Shown piece after piece: positions 37,301 to 46,255 of a stretch of 60,436 nt of DNA. Source of the stretch: an uncultured Bacteroidales bacterium. Lineage in GTDB: Bacteria > Bacteroidota > Bacteroidia > Bacteroidales > P3. The stretch covers positions 1-60,436 of the forward strand of contig CAMHDJ010000012.1 of the NCBI GenBank assembly GCA_946183915.1. The letters are read 5' to 3'. The notes beneath the pieces were generated by a model. It made no database searches, was not told the origin of the DNA, and worked only from the letters and a program-made list of their open reading frames with translations. Within the stretch, counting starts at the first letter, position 1. Each line of letters begins with the position of its first letter. The position numbers were made by a program, and so were the translations under genes.

Positions 37301-39781
37301 ATGGATGAATTCGAGGTATACTACGTCGATGTGTTGCTTCCGCTGCATCTGCCTGACTGCTACACCTATAGGGTGCCGCAGGAGTACAACGGACAGGTGC
37401 AGGTGGGCCAGCGGGTGGTGGTGCAATTCGGGCGCCAGCGCATCTACTCGGCCCTGGTGCGCCGCGTGCACCGGCAGGCGCCGGCGTGGAAATGCAAGTA
37501 CCTCATGGCCATCCTCGACCCGTCGCCCATCGTCACCGAACGCCAGCTTGACTTCTGGGAGTGGTTGGCGCGCTACTACATGTGCTACCCCGGCGACGTG
37601 ATGGCCATGGCCCTGCCGGCCGGCATGAAGCTGGCGAGCGAGAGCGCAGTGGCCATCCATCCCGACTTCGACGGCGAGCTGTCGAGCCTCAGCAAGCAGG
37701 AGGCCCAGGTGGTGCAGATGTTGAGCGACCACCCCGTGATGCGGGTGGAGGACATCGGCCGCGCCCTGGGGCTGCAGAAGGTGATGCCCCTGATGCGCAC
37801 CATGATCGAGCGGGGCATCATCCTGATGGACGAAGAGCTGCGCCAGCGCTTCAACCCCAAGACCTCGACCTACATCGCACTGGCCCCCGCCTACCGCGAC
37901 GAGGGGGCGCTGCGGCAACTCTTCGACGAGCTGGAGCGCAAGAAACGCACCCGGCAGGTCGAGGTGCTGATGCAGCTGATGCAGCTGTCGCACATGGGGC
38001 GGGAGGCCGTGGCCAAGCGCCTGCTGCCGCAGGGGTCGGCGCTGCAGACACTGCTGAAGCACGGCGCCCTCGTCAGCGAGGAGCGCTTCGAGAGCCGCAT
38101 CGAGCACTACGACGAGAGCCAGATGCGGCGCGTGGCCGACATCGAGCTCAACGACGAGCAGCAGGCAGCCTACGACTACTTAAGTGGAAAGTGGAAAGTG
38201 GAAAGTGGAAGGAGCGCGAACACCTCACTGTTGCACGGCGTCACCTCGAGCGGCAAGACCGAGGTGTACATCAAACTGATCGACGACGTGGTGCGCCAGG
38301 GCCGCCAAGCTCTGCTGCTGCTGCCCGAGATCGCCCTCACCACCCAGGTCATCAACCGCCTGCGCCGCTACTTCGGCGACAAGGTGGGGGTCTACCACTC
38401 GCGCTTCTCGGCCAGCCAGCGCGTCGAGGTGTGGAACCGCACGCTCAGCGCCGGGCCCGACGGCTTCCAGGTGCTGCTCGGCGCGCGCAGCGCCCTCCTG
38501 CTCCCCTACCGCGACCTGGCGCTGATCATCGTCGACGAAGAGCACGACCCCAGCTACAAGCAACAGGACCCCGCCCCGCGCTACCACGCGCGCGACGCCG
38601 CCATCTACCTGGCTGGCCAGTGGAAAGCCCGCGTGGTGCTGGGCTCGGCCACGCCGAGTATCGAGAGCTACCACCACGCCCTGAGCGGCAAATACGGCCT
38701 GACGGCCATCACACAACGCTACGGCGGCTTCAGCCTGCCGGAGGTCAAGGTGGTCGACATGCGCGAGGCCTTCCGGGAGAAGGCCGTCAAGGGCAACTTC
38801 TCCACCACGCTGCTCGCCGCCATCGACGAGGCCCTGGCCCGCCACGAGCAGGTGATCCTCTACCAGAACCGGCGCGGCTTCTCGCTGCACCTCGAGTGCG
38901 ACGACTGCCATCACGTGCCGCAGTGCGTCCACTGCGACGTGTCGCTGGTCTACCACAAGGCCACCAACTCGCTGCGCTGCCACTACTGCGGCTACAGCAT
39001 ACCGGTCCCCACGGAGTGTCCGGCCTGCCACTCGTCGCACCTGCGCATGGTGGGTGTCGGCACCGAACGCATCGAAGAGGACCTGCAGATCATGTACCCC
39101 GACGCCACCGTGGCCCGCATGGACCTGGACAGCACGCTGCAGAAGAACCAGTACCTGGAGCTGCTCAACGACTTTCAGAACCGGCGAATCGACATCCTGG
39201 TGGGCACACAGATGGTCACCAAAGGGCTCGACTTCCAGCATGTCTCGGTGGTGGGGGTGGTCAATGCCGACAACATCATCAACTTTCCCAACTTCCGCTC
39301 GTTCGAGCGGGCCTTCCAACAGCTGACGCAGGTCAGCGGACGCGCCGGCCGCCACGGGAGCCAGGGGCTGGTGGTCATCCAGACGTTCAACCCGCAGCAC
39401 CAGGTGCTGGCCGACGTGATGGCGGGCGACTACCGCCACCTCTTCGACGAGCAGATCCAGGAGCGGCGCGTGTTCCGCTATCCCCCCTTCTACCGCCTGA
39501 TCGAGATCACCCTCAAGCACCGCGAGCAGGAGGTGCTCAACGCCGCCGCCGACTGGCTGGCAGCCCTGCTGAAGGCCACCTTCACCTGGCGCGTCATGGG
39601 CCCCGAGTACCCCCTCGTGAGCCGCATCCGGTCGCTCTACCTCAAGCAGATCACCCTGCGCTTCGAGCGAAACGAGGCCATCGCCGACGCCAAACGCGTG
39701 ATGATGCGCATGGCCGACGACCTGACGAAGCAGGAAGGATGGTCGGGAGTGAGCGTGATCTTCGACGTCGACCCCTGCTAG
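37301..39781 (+). CDS. priA: Primosomal replication helicase PriA
   Basis: Protein of 826 residues: 3'-DNA-binding domain (VLLPLHLPDCYTYRVP), LHGVTSSGKTEVYIKLI (Walker A), IIVDEEHDPSYKQQDPAPRYHARD (DEEH), four Cys pairs of the zinc domain (LECDDCHHVPQCVHCDVSL...CHYCGYSIPVPTECPACHS), and helicase motifs V/VI (GTQMVTKGLDFQHVSVVG, LTQVSGRAGRHG). It restarts stalled forks. Just before Walker A, codons from a GTGGAAA repeat add LSGKWKVESGRSANT. The start at 37301 follows a consensus promoter closely; in-frame starts upstream fall in the 11-bp array. Its TAG shares CTAG with the TAG of yfcC on the other strand. Confidence 0.94.
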   Translation: MDEFEVYYVDVLLPLHLPDCYTYRVPQEYNGQVQVGQRVVVQFGRQRIYSALVRRVHRQAPAWKCKYLMAILDPSPIVTERQLDFWEWLARYYMCYPGDVMAMALPAGMKLASESAVAIHPDFDGELSSLSKQEAQVVQMLSDHPVMRVEDIGRALGLQKVMPLMRTMIERGIILMDEELRQRFNPKTSTYIALAPAYRDEGALRQLFDELERKKRTRQVEVLMQLMQLSHMGREAVAKRLLPQGSALQTLLKHGALVSEERFESRIEHYDESQMRRVADIELNDEQQAAYDYLSGKWKVESGRSANTSLLHGVTSSGKTEVYIKLIDDVVRQGRQALLLLPEIALTTQVINRLRRYFGDKVGVYHSRFSASQRVEVWNRTLSAGPDGFQVLLGARSALLLPYRDLALIIVDEEHDPSYKQQDPAPRYHARDAAIYLAGQWKARVVLGSATPSIESYHHALSGKYGLTAITQRYGGFSLPEVKVVDMREAFREKAVKGNFSTTLLAAIDEALARHEQVILYQNRRGFSLHLECDDCHHVPQCVHCDVSLVYHKATNSLRCHYCGYSIPVPTECPACHSSHLRMVGVGTERIEEDLQIMYPDATVARMDLDSTLQKNQYLELLNDFQNRRIDILVGTQMVTKGLDFQHVSVVGVVNADNIINFPNFRSFERAFQQLTQVSGRAGRHGSQGLVVIQTFNPQHQVLADVMAGDYRHLFDEQIQERRVFRYPPFYRLIEITLKHREQEVLNAAADWLAALLKATFTWRVMGPEYPLVSRIRSLYLKQITLRFERNEAIADAKRVMMRMADDLTKQEGWSGVSVIFDVDPC
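38180..38215. repeat. 7-bp-period repeat (GTGGAAA) inside priA
   Basis: Four near-perfect GTGGAAA heptamers add about a dozen codons (GKWKVESGR) immediately before the PriA Walker A motif; frame is kept. Confidence 0.85.
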
Positions 39782-41184
39782 AAGCCGGGGAGCGAGAGCC
39801 AGAGGGTGGGCAACATCAGCAGGAAGCCCACCACGATCAGCCCCACAATGAACTTCCACACCCAGCGGAGCCAGGTGCCATAAGGGATCCTGGCGATGCC
39901 CAGCACGCCGATCAGCACGCCGCTGGTGGGCGTCAACATGTTGGTGAAGCCGTCGCCGAACTGGAACGCCAGCACGGTGGTCTGCCGCGAGACGTGGATC
40001 AGGTCGGCGAACTGGGTCATGATGGGCATCGTCAGGGCAGCCTTGGCCGAGCCGCTGGGCATGACGATGTTGAGCAATGTCTGGAAGAGGTACATGACCC
40101 CCAGCGAGGCCACCTCACCGGTCTGCGCCAGACTCCGCGTGAGGGCGTAGAGAAGCGTGTCGATCACCTTGCCGTCACGGAGTATGAAGATGATGCCGCT
40201 GGCCAGGCCCACCACCAGGGCGGCCGAGAGGATGTCCTTGCAGCCCTCGAGGAAAAGCTTGGCGATGCTGTCGGCACTCTGGCGATCGATGATACCGGCC
40301 ACAATGCCCATGGCGAAGAAAAGGGCCGAGATCTCGGCGATGTACCAGTCGTGTTCCAGCACCCCCACCACGAGCGCCACGATGGTGACCATGAGGACGA
40401 TCAGGATGAGGCTGTGGCGCCAGGTGAGGGTCGCCTGCCCTGAGGTCTCCACCCGGCCGCGCCAGTAGTCGTCAAGCTTGTAGACGGGGCTGCTTTCGGG
40501 CCGGACTTTGACGCGGTGGGCGTACCACAACACGAAGGCGATGCCGATCACGGTGAGCACCGCCCAGCAGAAGAGCCTGTACTCGAGGCCCGAGAAAAGG
40601 GGCAGTCCGGCGATGCCCTGGGCGATACCGATGGTGAAGGGGTTGAGCATGGCGCCGGCGAAGCCCACATGAGCCGCCACATAGCACATGCAGACACCCA
40701 CGATGGAGTCGTAGCCCATCTGGATGGCCAGGGGGATGAAGACCACCACGAAGGCGATCGTCTCCTCGCTCATGCCGAAGATGGCGCCGAAGAGGCTGAA
40801 GAGCAGCATGACGAGGGTGATGATGATGTTCTCCACTCCCAGCTTGCGGATCAGGCGATAGCGGCTCAGTCGTTGCACCCGTCGCAGGAAAGCCATGACA
40901 CCGATGTCGATGGCGTGGCTATTGTTGAGGATCCAGAAGGCGCCACCCACCATGAGGATGAAGACGATGATGTCGGCCTTGTCGACAAAACCGTTGAAGA
41001 GTGCCGAGAATATCTGCCAGGTCTGCGGGGCGCTGTCGACGTAGTGGAACGAGTTTTCCACCACCACTTCGCGGCCGTCTACGGTGTGGCGCAGGAACTC
41101 TCCGGCCGGCACCACCCACGTCATCACGGCCGCCAACACGATGAGGGCGAAGACGATGACGAAGGTATGGGGGATCTTTTTCAA
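39778..41184 (-). CDS. YfcC family transporter
   Basis: Integral membrane protein of 468 residues with 11-12 hydrophobic segments. IPHTFVIVFALIVLAAVMTWVVPAGEFLR at the N-terminus and GMSEETIAFVVVFIPLAIQMGYDSIVG, AGAMLNPFTIGIAQGIAGLPLFSGLEYR in the middle match the YfcC/ArsB-like ion-transporter superfamily (carboxylate or basic amino acid carriers). The substrate is not predictable. The start is TTG 41184 (TTGAAAAAGATC); the 15 bp before it are part of a heptamer repeat that also encodes the end of dxs. It ends tail to tail with priA. Confidence 0.85.
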   Translation of the reverse strand: MKKIPHTFVIVFALIVLAAVMTWVVPAGEFLRHTVDGREVVVENSFHYVDSAPQTWQIFSALFNGFVDKADIIVFILMVGGAFWILNNSHAIDIGVMAFLRRVQRLSRYRLIRKLGVENIIITLVMLLFSLFGAIFGMSEETIAFVVVFIPLAIQMGYDSIVGVCMCYVAAHVGFAGAMLNPFTIGIAQGIAGLPLFSGLEYRLFCWAVLTVIGIAFVLWYAHRVKVRPESSPVYKLDDYWRGRVETSGQATLTWRHSLILIVLMVTIVALVVGVLEHDWYIAEISALFFAMGIVAGIIDRQSADSIAKLFLEGCKDILSAALVVGLASGIIFILRDGKVIDTLLYALTRSLAQTGEVASLGVMYLFQTLLNIVMPSGSAKAALTMPIMTQFADLIHVSRQTTVLAFQFGDGFTNMLTPTSGVLIGVLGIARIPYGTWLRWVWKFIVGLIVVGFLLMLPTLWLSLPGF

Positions 41185-41215
41185 GTTAGGAGTTATGAGT
41201 TATGAATTATGGGTG
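41185..41215. repeat. 7-bp repeat (AGTTATG) spanning the dxs end and the yfcC leader
   Basis: AGTTATG, AGTTATG and AATTATG are consecutive. Read on the minus strand they encode the last Dxs residues and stop (HNS*) and form the 15-bp spacer to yfcC. Confidence 0.8.
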
Positions 41216-43077
41216 GCGGCTTCGCGGATGGCGTCGGCGTCGATGCGGCAGTCGTGCTTGAGCTGCGCCACGGGGCCGTGGGTGACAAACTGGTCGGGAA
41301 TGGCCAGTATGCGCACAGCCGCTGCCACCGACGGGTGGTGTTCGGCCAGGTAGGCAAGCACAGCTTCGCCGAAGCCTCCGTTGCGCACCCCGTCCTCGAC
41401 GGTGACGATGCGGCGGTAGCCGTCGGCGGCGATGCGGTCGAGCAGAGCGGTGTCGAGGGGTTTGAGGAAGCGCATGTCGAATACCGAGGCGTCCACTTCG
41501 TCGGCCACCCGGAGGGCGTCGTTGCCGACGGTGCCGAGGGTCACGAAGGCCACCTCGCCCTTCCCCTGCCGGAGCTGGCGGCCACGGCCGGGCTCAAGGG
41601 CCTCCATGGGCAACTGCCAGTCGGGGTGGACGCTGCCGCCGCGGGGGTAGCGGATCACCCAGGGGCCCTGCGAGGGCAGCTGGGCGGTGTACATCATGTG
41701 GCGGAGGTCGTGCTCGTCGATGGGGGCACAGACGGTGAGGCCGGGCACCGGTCGCAGGGCGGCCAGGTCGAAGACGCCGTGGTGGGTCGGGCCGTCGTCG
41801 CCCACGAGGCCTGCGCGGTCGAGGCAGAAGACGACATGCAAGCCCTGGAGGGCCACGTCGTGGATCAGCTGGTCGTAGGCCCGCTGGGCGAACGAGGAGT
41901 AGATGTTGCAGAACGGCACCATGCCGGCGGCGGCGAGGCCGGCGGCAAAGGTGACGGCATGCTGCTCGGCGATGCCGACGTCGAAGGTGCGATCGGGCAT
42001 GCGTTCCATCATCAGGTTGAGCGAGCAGCCGGTGGCCATGGCGGGCGTGATGCCGACGATGGCGGGGTTCTGCTCGGCGAGCTCGATGATGGTGTGGCCG
42101 AAAACCTCCTGATACTTCAGGGGTTGGCCGGGGGCGGCGGCTATCTGGTTGCCGGTGTGGGCGTCGAAGCGGCCGGGAGCGTGGTAGACCACGGGGTTCT
42201 CCTCGGCCTGGCGCAGGCCCTTCCCCTTGGTGGTGACGATGTGCAGCAGCTTGGGCCCCTCGAGGTCGCGCAGGCGTTGCAGCATGTCGACCAGCTGGGG
42301 CAGGTCGTGCCCGTCGACGGGTCCGAAGTAGCGTATGCCGAGACTCTCGAAGAGGTTGCTACCGCCGACGGCCACCGTCTTGGCGGTCTGGGTGAGGCGC
42401 TGGAAGAGGCCGAGCGAACGATCGTGGCGGCGGCCGCCACGGCTGCCGTCCAGTTTGCGCCAGATGCTGGCCTTGAGGTTGTTGTAGCGCCGCGAGGCGG
42501 TGATGCGTGTGAGGTACTCGTTGAGGCCGCCCACAGCCTTGTCGATCGAGATGCCATTGTCGTTGAGGATGACGAGCAGGTTGGCCTTGGAGAGGCCCAC
42601 ATTGTTGAGGGCCTCGAACGCCTGGCCGCCGGTGAGGGCGCCGTCGCCGATGACGGCGATATGGGCCCGCTGGCTGTTGCCCTGCAGACGGCTGGCGACG
42701 GCCATGCCGAGGGCGGCGCTGACCGACGTGGAGCTGTGGCCCGTGCCGAAGGCGTCGTAGGGGCTCTCGCTCCGCTTGGGGAAGCCGCTGAGGCCGCCGT
42801 AGGTGCGGATGGTAGAGAAGCGCTCGCGCCGTCCGGTGAGTATCTTGTGGGCGTAGGCCTGGTGGCCCACATCCCAGACCAGTCGGTCGTCGGGGGTGTT
42901 GAAGACGTAGTGCAGCGCCACCGTGAGCTCGACCACACCGAGGCTCGAAGCCAGGTGGCCGGGATGGGTGGCGAGGGTGTCGATGATGTACTCGCGCAGC
43001 TCGTCGGCCACGGCTTGCAGCTGGTCGACGGGGAGGCGACGGAGGTCGGCGGGAGAATCTATTTCGTTCAGCTTCAT
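41200..43077 (-). CDS. dxs: 1-deoxy-D-xylulose-5-phosphate synthase
   Basis: TPP enzyme of 625 residues. Motifs: HPGHLASSLGVVELTVALHYVFNTPDDRLVWDVGHQAYAHKILTGRR at the start, GDGALTGGQAFEALNN (TPP/Mg2+), VDGHDLPQLV, GITPAMATGCSL, EQHAVTFAAGLA with the catalytic Glu, and DRAGLVGDDGPTHHG. It makes DXP from pyruvate and glyceraldehyde-3-phosphate, first step of the MEP pathway. The last residues (THNS) come from an AGTTATG heptamer repeat. It follows the unknown lipoprotein gene by 12 bp. Confidence 0.97.
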   Translation of the reverse strand: MKLNEIDSPADLRRLPVDQLQAVADELREYIIDTLATHPGHLASSLGVVELTVALHYVFNTPDDRLVWDVGHQAYAHKILTGRRERFSTIRTYGGLSGFPKRSESPYDAFGTGHSSTSVSAALGMAVASRLQGNSQRAHIAVIGDGALTGGQAFEALNNVGLSKANLLVILNDNGISIDKAVGGLNEYLTRITASRRYNNLKASIWRKLDGSRGGRRHDRSLGLFQRLTQTAKTVAVGGSNLFESLGIRYFGPVDGHDLPQLVDMLQRLRDLEGPKLLHIVTTKGKGLRQAEENPVVYHAPGRFDAHTGNQIAAAPGQPLKYQEVFGHTIIELAEQNPAIVGITPAMATGCSLNLMMERMPDRTFDVGIAEQHAVTFAAGLAAAGMVPFCNIYSSFAQRAYDQLIHDVALQGLHVVFCLDRAGLVGDDGPTHHGVFDLAALRPVPGLTVCAPIDEHDLRHMMYTAQLPSQGPWVIRYPRGGSVHPDWQLPMEALEPGRGRQLRQGKGEVAFVTLGTVGNDALRVADEVDASVFDMRFLKPLDTALLDRIAADGYRRIVTVEDGVRNGGFGEAVLAYLAEHHPSVAAAVRILAIPDQFVTHGPVAQLKHDCRIDADAIREAATHNS

Positions 43078-43089
43078 GGTGTAGCAGAG

Positions 43090-44055
43090 TCAGAATTTGT
43101 AGGCCGGCGCCTCTTTGGGCAGGGGGGCGAACGACTTGTTGAGTTTCTTGTCGGCCAGACGGCCCTGGGCGCCCTGGCGCAGCTCCCACTTGCCGTCGAC
43201 CCAGGCGTAGGCCAGTTCGGTGCCGGTGGGGATATAGTACTGGAAGAGGCCCTCCATGCCTTCGATCTGGGGTTGCACCTCGTCGAAGATGATCACCCGT
43301 TCGCGGTGCTCGCGGGTCTTCTCGACGGTGCGGTAGCGTCCCTTGACCTTGACGCGCTCGCGCTCGACGGTCTGGATGGTCTGCTCGTCGAACATCATCT
43401 GGACCGCCGCGTCGCCGCGGTACTCGAGCACCACACGGCGCAGGTTGCGCTCGCGGCGGAACACCGGGGCTCCGAACTGCGGCGCGCCGGCCCGCATCGT
43501 CACGGGCTCGATCACGCGGAGGTCGGTCAGGTTGTCCACCCCGTTCCAGCCCAGGAGGGTGTAGTAGGTGCGGTCGCCGGCGGTGGTCTGAATGATATCC
43601 TGGTAGACGGCGCCGAGCCAGTTGTCGGCCGAGAGGAGACTTTCCTCGCGGTTGAGCAGGTCGTCGCGCTTGTCGTGCAGCACGGCGTGCTCGTAGGCCT
43701 CGGTGCGGTCGTTGTAGTACTGCACAGCGCCGAAGCACTCGTACTCACCATTGTCGCGCACCACGGCCCAGGTGAAGATGCGGAGCCGCCCGTCGGGCGA
43801 GGTGAGCACCGAGGCCGACAGCGGCAGCTGCCAGCGCCAGCGCTCGCTCTGGGGCTCGTCGAGGGCGTCGCGCAGGGCGTCGACGGCCTCCTCCGAGGCC
43901 AGGTAGCGCTCGTTGTCGGTCGGGGCCGAGGCCACACGGTCGAGCAGCCCGGCCAGCCGTTGCTGGTGGGCGGCCATGCGCGCCTTGTCCTGCCCCGCGG
44001 CGGTGCCGCAGGCCAGCAACAGCAGCGTCAGGATGATGGTTCTCAAATGTTGCAT
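43090..44055 (-). CDS. Secreted protein of unknown function, possible lipoprotein
   Basis: Protein of 321 residues from ATG 44055, with a signal peptide MQHLRTIILTLLLLACGTAAGQ that could also be read as a lipobox (LLAC). The mature protein shows VASAPTDNERYLASEEAVDALRDAL, SPDGRLRIFTWAVVRDNGEYECFGAVQYYND, TYYTLLGWNGVDNLTDLRVIEPV and a basic segment ERERVKVKGRYRTVEKTREHRERV. I do not recognise the family, although similar proteins seem frequent in Bacteroidales. It heads the dxs-yfcC operon. Longer in-frame starts (44136) would include repeat sequence. Confidence 0.7.
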   Translation of the reverse strand: MQHLRTIILTLLLLACGTAAGQDKARMAAHQQRLAGLLDRVASAPTDNERYLASEEAVDALRDALDEPQSERWRWQLPLSASVLTSPDGRLRIFTWAVVRDNGEYECFGAVQYYNDRTEAYEHAVLHDKRDDLLNREESLLSADNWLGAVYQDIIQTTAGDRTYYTLLGWNGVDNLTDLRVIEPVTMRAGAPQFGAPVFRRERNLRRVVLEYRGDAAVQMMFDEQTIQTVERERVKVKGRYRTVEKTREHRERVIIFDEVQPQIEGMEGLFQYYIPTGTELAYAWVDGKWELRQGAQGRLADKKLNKSFAPLPKEAPAYKF

Positions 44056-44107
44056 ACCCACCCTAAACGCATCCCCCGACATTTTATTGTGGAACACCAT
44101 TAAAAAA

Positions 44108-44502
44108 AAGCAAACCCACCCCTCCGAAATGCCCATGGTTCCCTGACTTCTCCCTGATGGCTCCCTGATGACTCCCTGATGACTCTCTTAAAACCAGGGT
44201 GAAATCCTTGCCCTGTAAGCGTTTTGCGAGTTTTCCAGCATGGTTAGCACACTTCCGGAGTGCTAGATGTCTCGTTCAGAACGTTTTAAAGGTGCAAAAT
44301 AGATCGTGCACGATCTATTTTTTTAACCAAAATTTACTTAAATTTAAAGTAACGGCGAATGACTCGAATTACTCGAAGCTACGCAGGTCGATTTTGGGCG
44401 AATTACTCGAATGGCCTGCGCAAGCCTTCGAGTAATTCGCTAAACGATCCGATGACATAACAGCCTGCGTAGCTTCGCGTAATTTGAGTAATTCGCCGTT
44501 AA
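44108..44502. repeat. Dispersed composite repeat element, copy C (opposite orientation)
   Basis: Begins with CCCACCCCTCCGAAATGCCC shared with copy B, four 11-bp CCCTGA units at 44141-44184, TTAAAACCAGGG, CGAGTTTTCCAGCATGG, GTCTCGTTCAGAACG, a perfect 26-bp palindrome at 44296-44321, and GGCGAATGACTCGA arrays to 44502. The rest of the 704-bp gap (44503-44680) is GC-rich, gene-less sequence. Confidence 0.9.
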
Positions 44503-44685
44503 AAACCTTGTGCGGCCTCCTATAGACGAAGATAGTGGCGCCTCTCCCCCAAGGAGGAAATGAAAACAGTACCGGCCTGTGCCAGCCGTCCCCACCCGAG
44601 GGGGGGCTTGGGGTGGGAGGTATTTTCCAACATGCCGGTGCAAAACTTTCCTCTATTTTTTTCCAGCGCTTTTCATTTTTTTTCG

Positions 44686-44693
44686 TATCTTTG
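44686..44693 (+). promoter_or_regulatory. Promoter -7 box (TATCTTTG) for the DUF3127 operon
   Basis: TATCTTTG about 67 bp before the ATG at 44760, preceded by a long T-rich run like that before the methylmalonyl operon. Confidence 0.75.
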
Positions 44694-44759
44694 TAGACTT
44701 GAAAGCAACGAGAGTTGCTGCATAAGGTATTGGTAATTAATAACAACAAAGATATAACG

Positions 44760-45206
44760 ATGGAAATTACAGGCAAATTAATCCAGATTCTGCCCGACGT
44801 GCAGGGCGAATCGCAGCGTGGGCCGTGGATTCGCGGCGGTTTTGTGATCGAGACGGGCGACGACTATCCGCGCAAGGTGGCTTTCACCGCCTTTGGCGAG
44901 GAGCGTGTGGCGATGGCGAAGAGCATCCCGATGGGACAGCTGGTGCAGGTGACCTTCACGCCCGAGAGCCGCGAGTTCAACGAGAAGTGGTACACCGACC
45001 TGCGCTGCACGCGGGTACAGCCCTTCGTGCCGGGCCAGATGCCTCCGGCGTCGACGGGCTACGCCTGGGCCGGCAACCAGCCGCCCGCACAGGCGGTGGG
45101 CGCCCAGGCAGCTCCGGCTCCGGCGGCAGCTCCCGCCCCCCAGCAGGGAGGCTTCGCCCAGGCTCCGACCATGCCCGCCAGCAGCGAGGACGACCTGCCG
45201 TTCTAG
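44760..45206 (+). CDS. DUF3127 OB-fold-like protein with SSB-like acidic tail
   Basis: Protein of 148 residues, start ATG 44760 (MEITGKLIQILPDVQGESQRGPWIRGGFVIET). The N-terminal 90 residues match the Bacteroidota DUF3127 family (GKxIQxLPxVxG...R..W......ETGDDYPRKVAFTAFG). A Pro/Ala/Gln-rich linker and a C-terminal SSEDDLPF follow. The end resembles the DDDIPF tail by which SSB recruits repair proteins. A role in single-stranded nucleic acid binding is inferred. It is the first gene of an operon running to about 52 kb. Confidence 0.8.
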   Translation: MEITGKLIQILPDVQGESQRGPWIRGGFVIETGDDYPRKVAFTAFGEERVAMAKSIPMGQLVQVTFTPESREFNEKWYTDLRCTRVQPFVPGQMPPASTGYAWAGNQPPAQAVGAQAAPAPAAAPAPQQGGFAQAPTMPASSEDDLPF

Positions 45207-45244
45207 TGATTAGTGATGGGTAACAAGTGATGGGTGAGATACCG

Positions 45245-45778
45245 ATGGACAAGAGCGAGGTCAGAAAGAGGATGCGGGAGCTGAAGCGCGCCGTGCCGCC
45301 GGAAGAGAAGCTGCGCCGCAGCGCGCTGATCATGGAGCGCGTGGAGCAGACAGAAGCCTTCCGCAAGGCAAAGGTGGTGCTGCTCTACTGGTCGATGGCC
45401 GACGAGGTGCAGACCCACGCCTTCGTGGAGCGCTGGTACCGCGCGAAGACACTGCTGCTGCCCTGCGTGGACGGCGACGACCTGCGCCTGCGGCCGTACA
45501 CCGGCCCCGACTGCCTGGTGGCCGGCGAGCAGTTCGGCATCGGAGAGCCCACGGGTCCCGAGTGGAACGACCTGGAGGCGGTGGAGCTGATCGTGGTGCC
45601 GGGTGTGGCCTTCGACAAGGAGGGCCACCGCATGGGCCGCGGACGCGGCTTCTACGACCGCCTGCTGAAGAGCACGCCGCGGGCCGTGAAGATCGGCGTG
45701 GCCTACGGCTTCCAGATGCTGGACGCCGTGCCGGTGGAACCGCATGATGTCAATATGAACCTTGTAATACACGACTGA
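45245..45778 (+). CDS. 5-formyltetrahydrofolate cyclo-ligase
   Basis: Protein of 177 residues from ATG 45245 (MDKSEVRKRMRELKRAV); an ATG at 45230 is an equally possible start adding five residues. Motifs: LYWSMADEVQTHAF, TLLLPCVDGDDLRLRPY, VVPGVAFDKEGHRMGRGRGFYDRLL (ATP/folate motif with GRGRGFYDR) and a final VPVEPHDVNM. It converts 5-formyl-THF to 5,10-methenyl-THF using ATP. Shares an operon with DUF3127 and the 155-residue protein. Confidence 0.93.
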   Translation: MDKSEVRKRMRELKRAVPPEEKLRRSALIMERVEQTEAFRKAKVVLLYWSMADEVQTHAFVERWYRAKTLLLPCVDGDDLRLRPYTGPDCLVAGEQFGIGEPTGPEWNDLEAVELIVVPGVAFDKEGHRMGRGRGFYDRLLKSTPRAVKIGVAYGFQMLDAVPVEPHDVNMNLVIHD

Positions 45779-45781
45779 ACC

Positions 45782-46249
45782 ATGCCGATGTTCTACACCC
45801 CCAAGCCGCGGCAGTTCAAGTACCGCCCCCGGTTCTACGATCCCGAGAAGGAGAAGTGGGAGGCCCTGAAGCAGAAGTACGCCGACGAGCGAGCCCTGCG
45901 CGAGGCCCTGGCCGAGAGCGAACAGGGGAACGCCGGGGACACGGACGGAGAGCTGGCCTACTTCGAGCGGCGAGTGCGCGAGCTGGACCGCGAGGAGCGC
46001 AAGGGCTTGACGTGGAAGGACGCCTTCCGCAAGCGCGAAATGCCCACCTTCAACTACCAGCCACGCTTTTCCCAAAGCGGCGACACCGAAGGCACAGGCG
46101 AACACCTGCAGCGCTTCAAACAGCGCGGGATGAACATCAAACGCCGCTTCGACCCGTCGGACACCGACTACATGAAACCCGTGCCGGCCGGCCGCATCAT
46201 GCTCTACGCACTGCTGGTCTGCCTGTTGCTTTATTGGATTCTGTTTTAA
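45782..46249 (+). CDS. Single-pass membrane protein of unknown function
   Basis: Protein of 155 residues. The N-terminal 125 residues are highly charged and Tyr/Arg/Phe-rich (FYTPKPRQFKYRPRFYDPEKEKWEALKQKY ... PTFNYQPRFSQSG), with two related motifs F-x-Y-x-P-R-F at about 12-18 and 91-97. A C-terminal membrane helix (AGRIMLYALLVCLLLYWILF) ends the protein. The topology suggests a tail-anchored cytoplasmic protein. It starts 3 bp after the cyclo-ligase stop. I recall similar short proteins across Bacteroidales but know no function. Confidence 0.75.
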   Translation: MPMFYTPKPRQFKYRPRFYDPEKEKWEALKQKYADERALREALAESEQGNAGDTDGELAYFERRVRELDREERKGLTWKDAFRKREMPTFNYQPRFSQSGDTEGTGEHLQRFKQRGMNIKRRFDPSDTDYMKPVPAGRIMLYALLVCLLLYWILF

Positions 46250-46255
46250 AAAAAC

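Noticed and set aside
37561-40443. 960-codon plus-strand open frame overlapping priA
   Set aside because: Arg/Pro/Ala-rich shadow frame that also runs into the opposing transporter gene; PriA motifs are in the other frame.
41209-44103. 964-codon plus-strand open frame across dxs and the next gene
   Set aside because: It spans two real minus-strand genes with clear motifs and has the shadow composition of Val/Gly/Glu/Ala.
44527-44640. Candidate small RNA (6S/SRP-like) in a GC-rich stretch
   Set aside because: Contains complementary C- and G-runs but no conserved RNA signature or own promoter could be shown.
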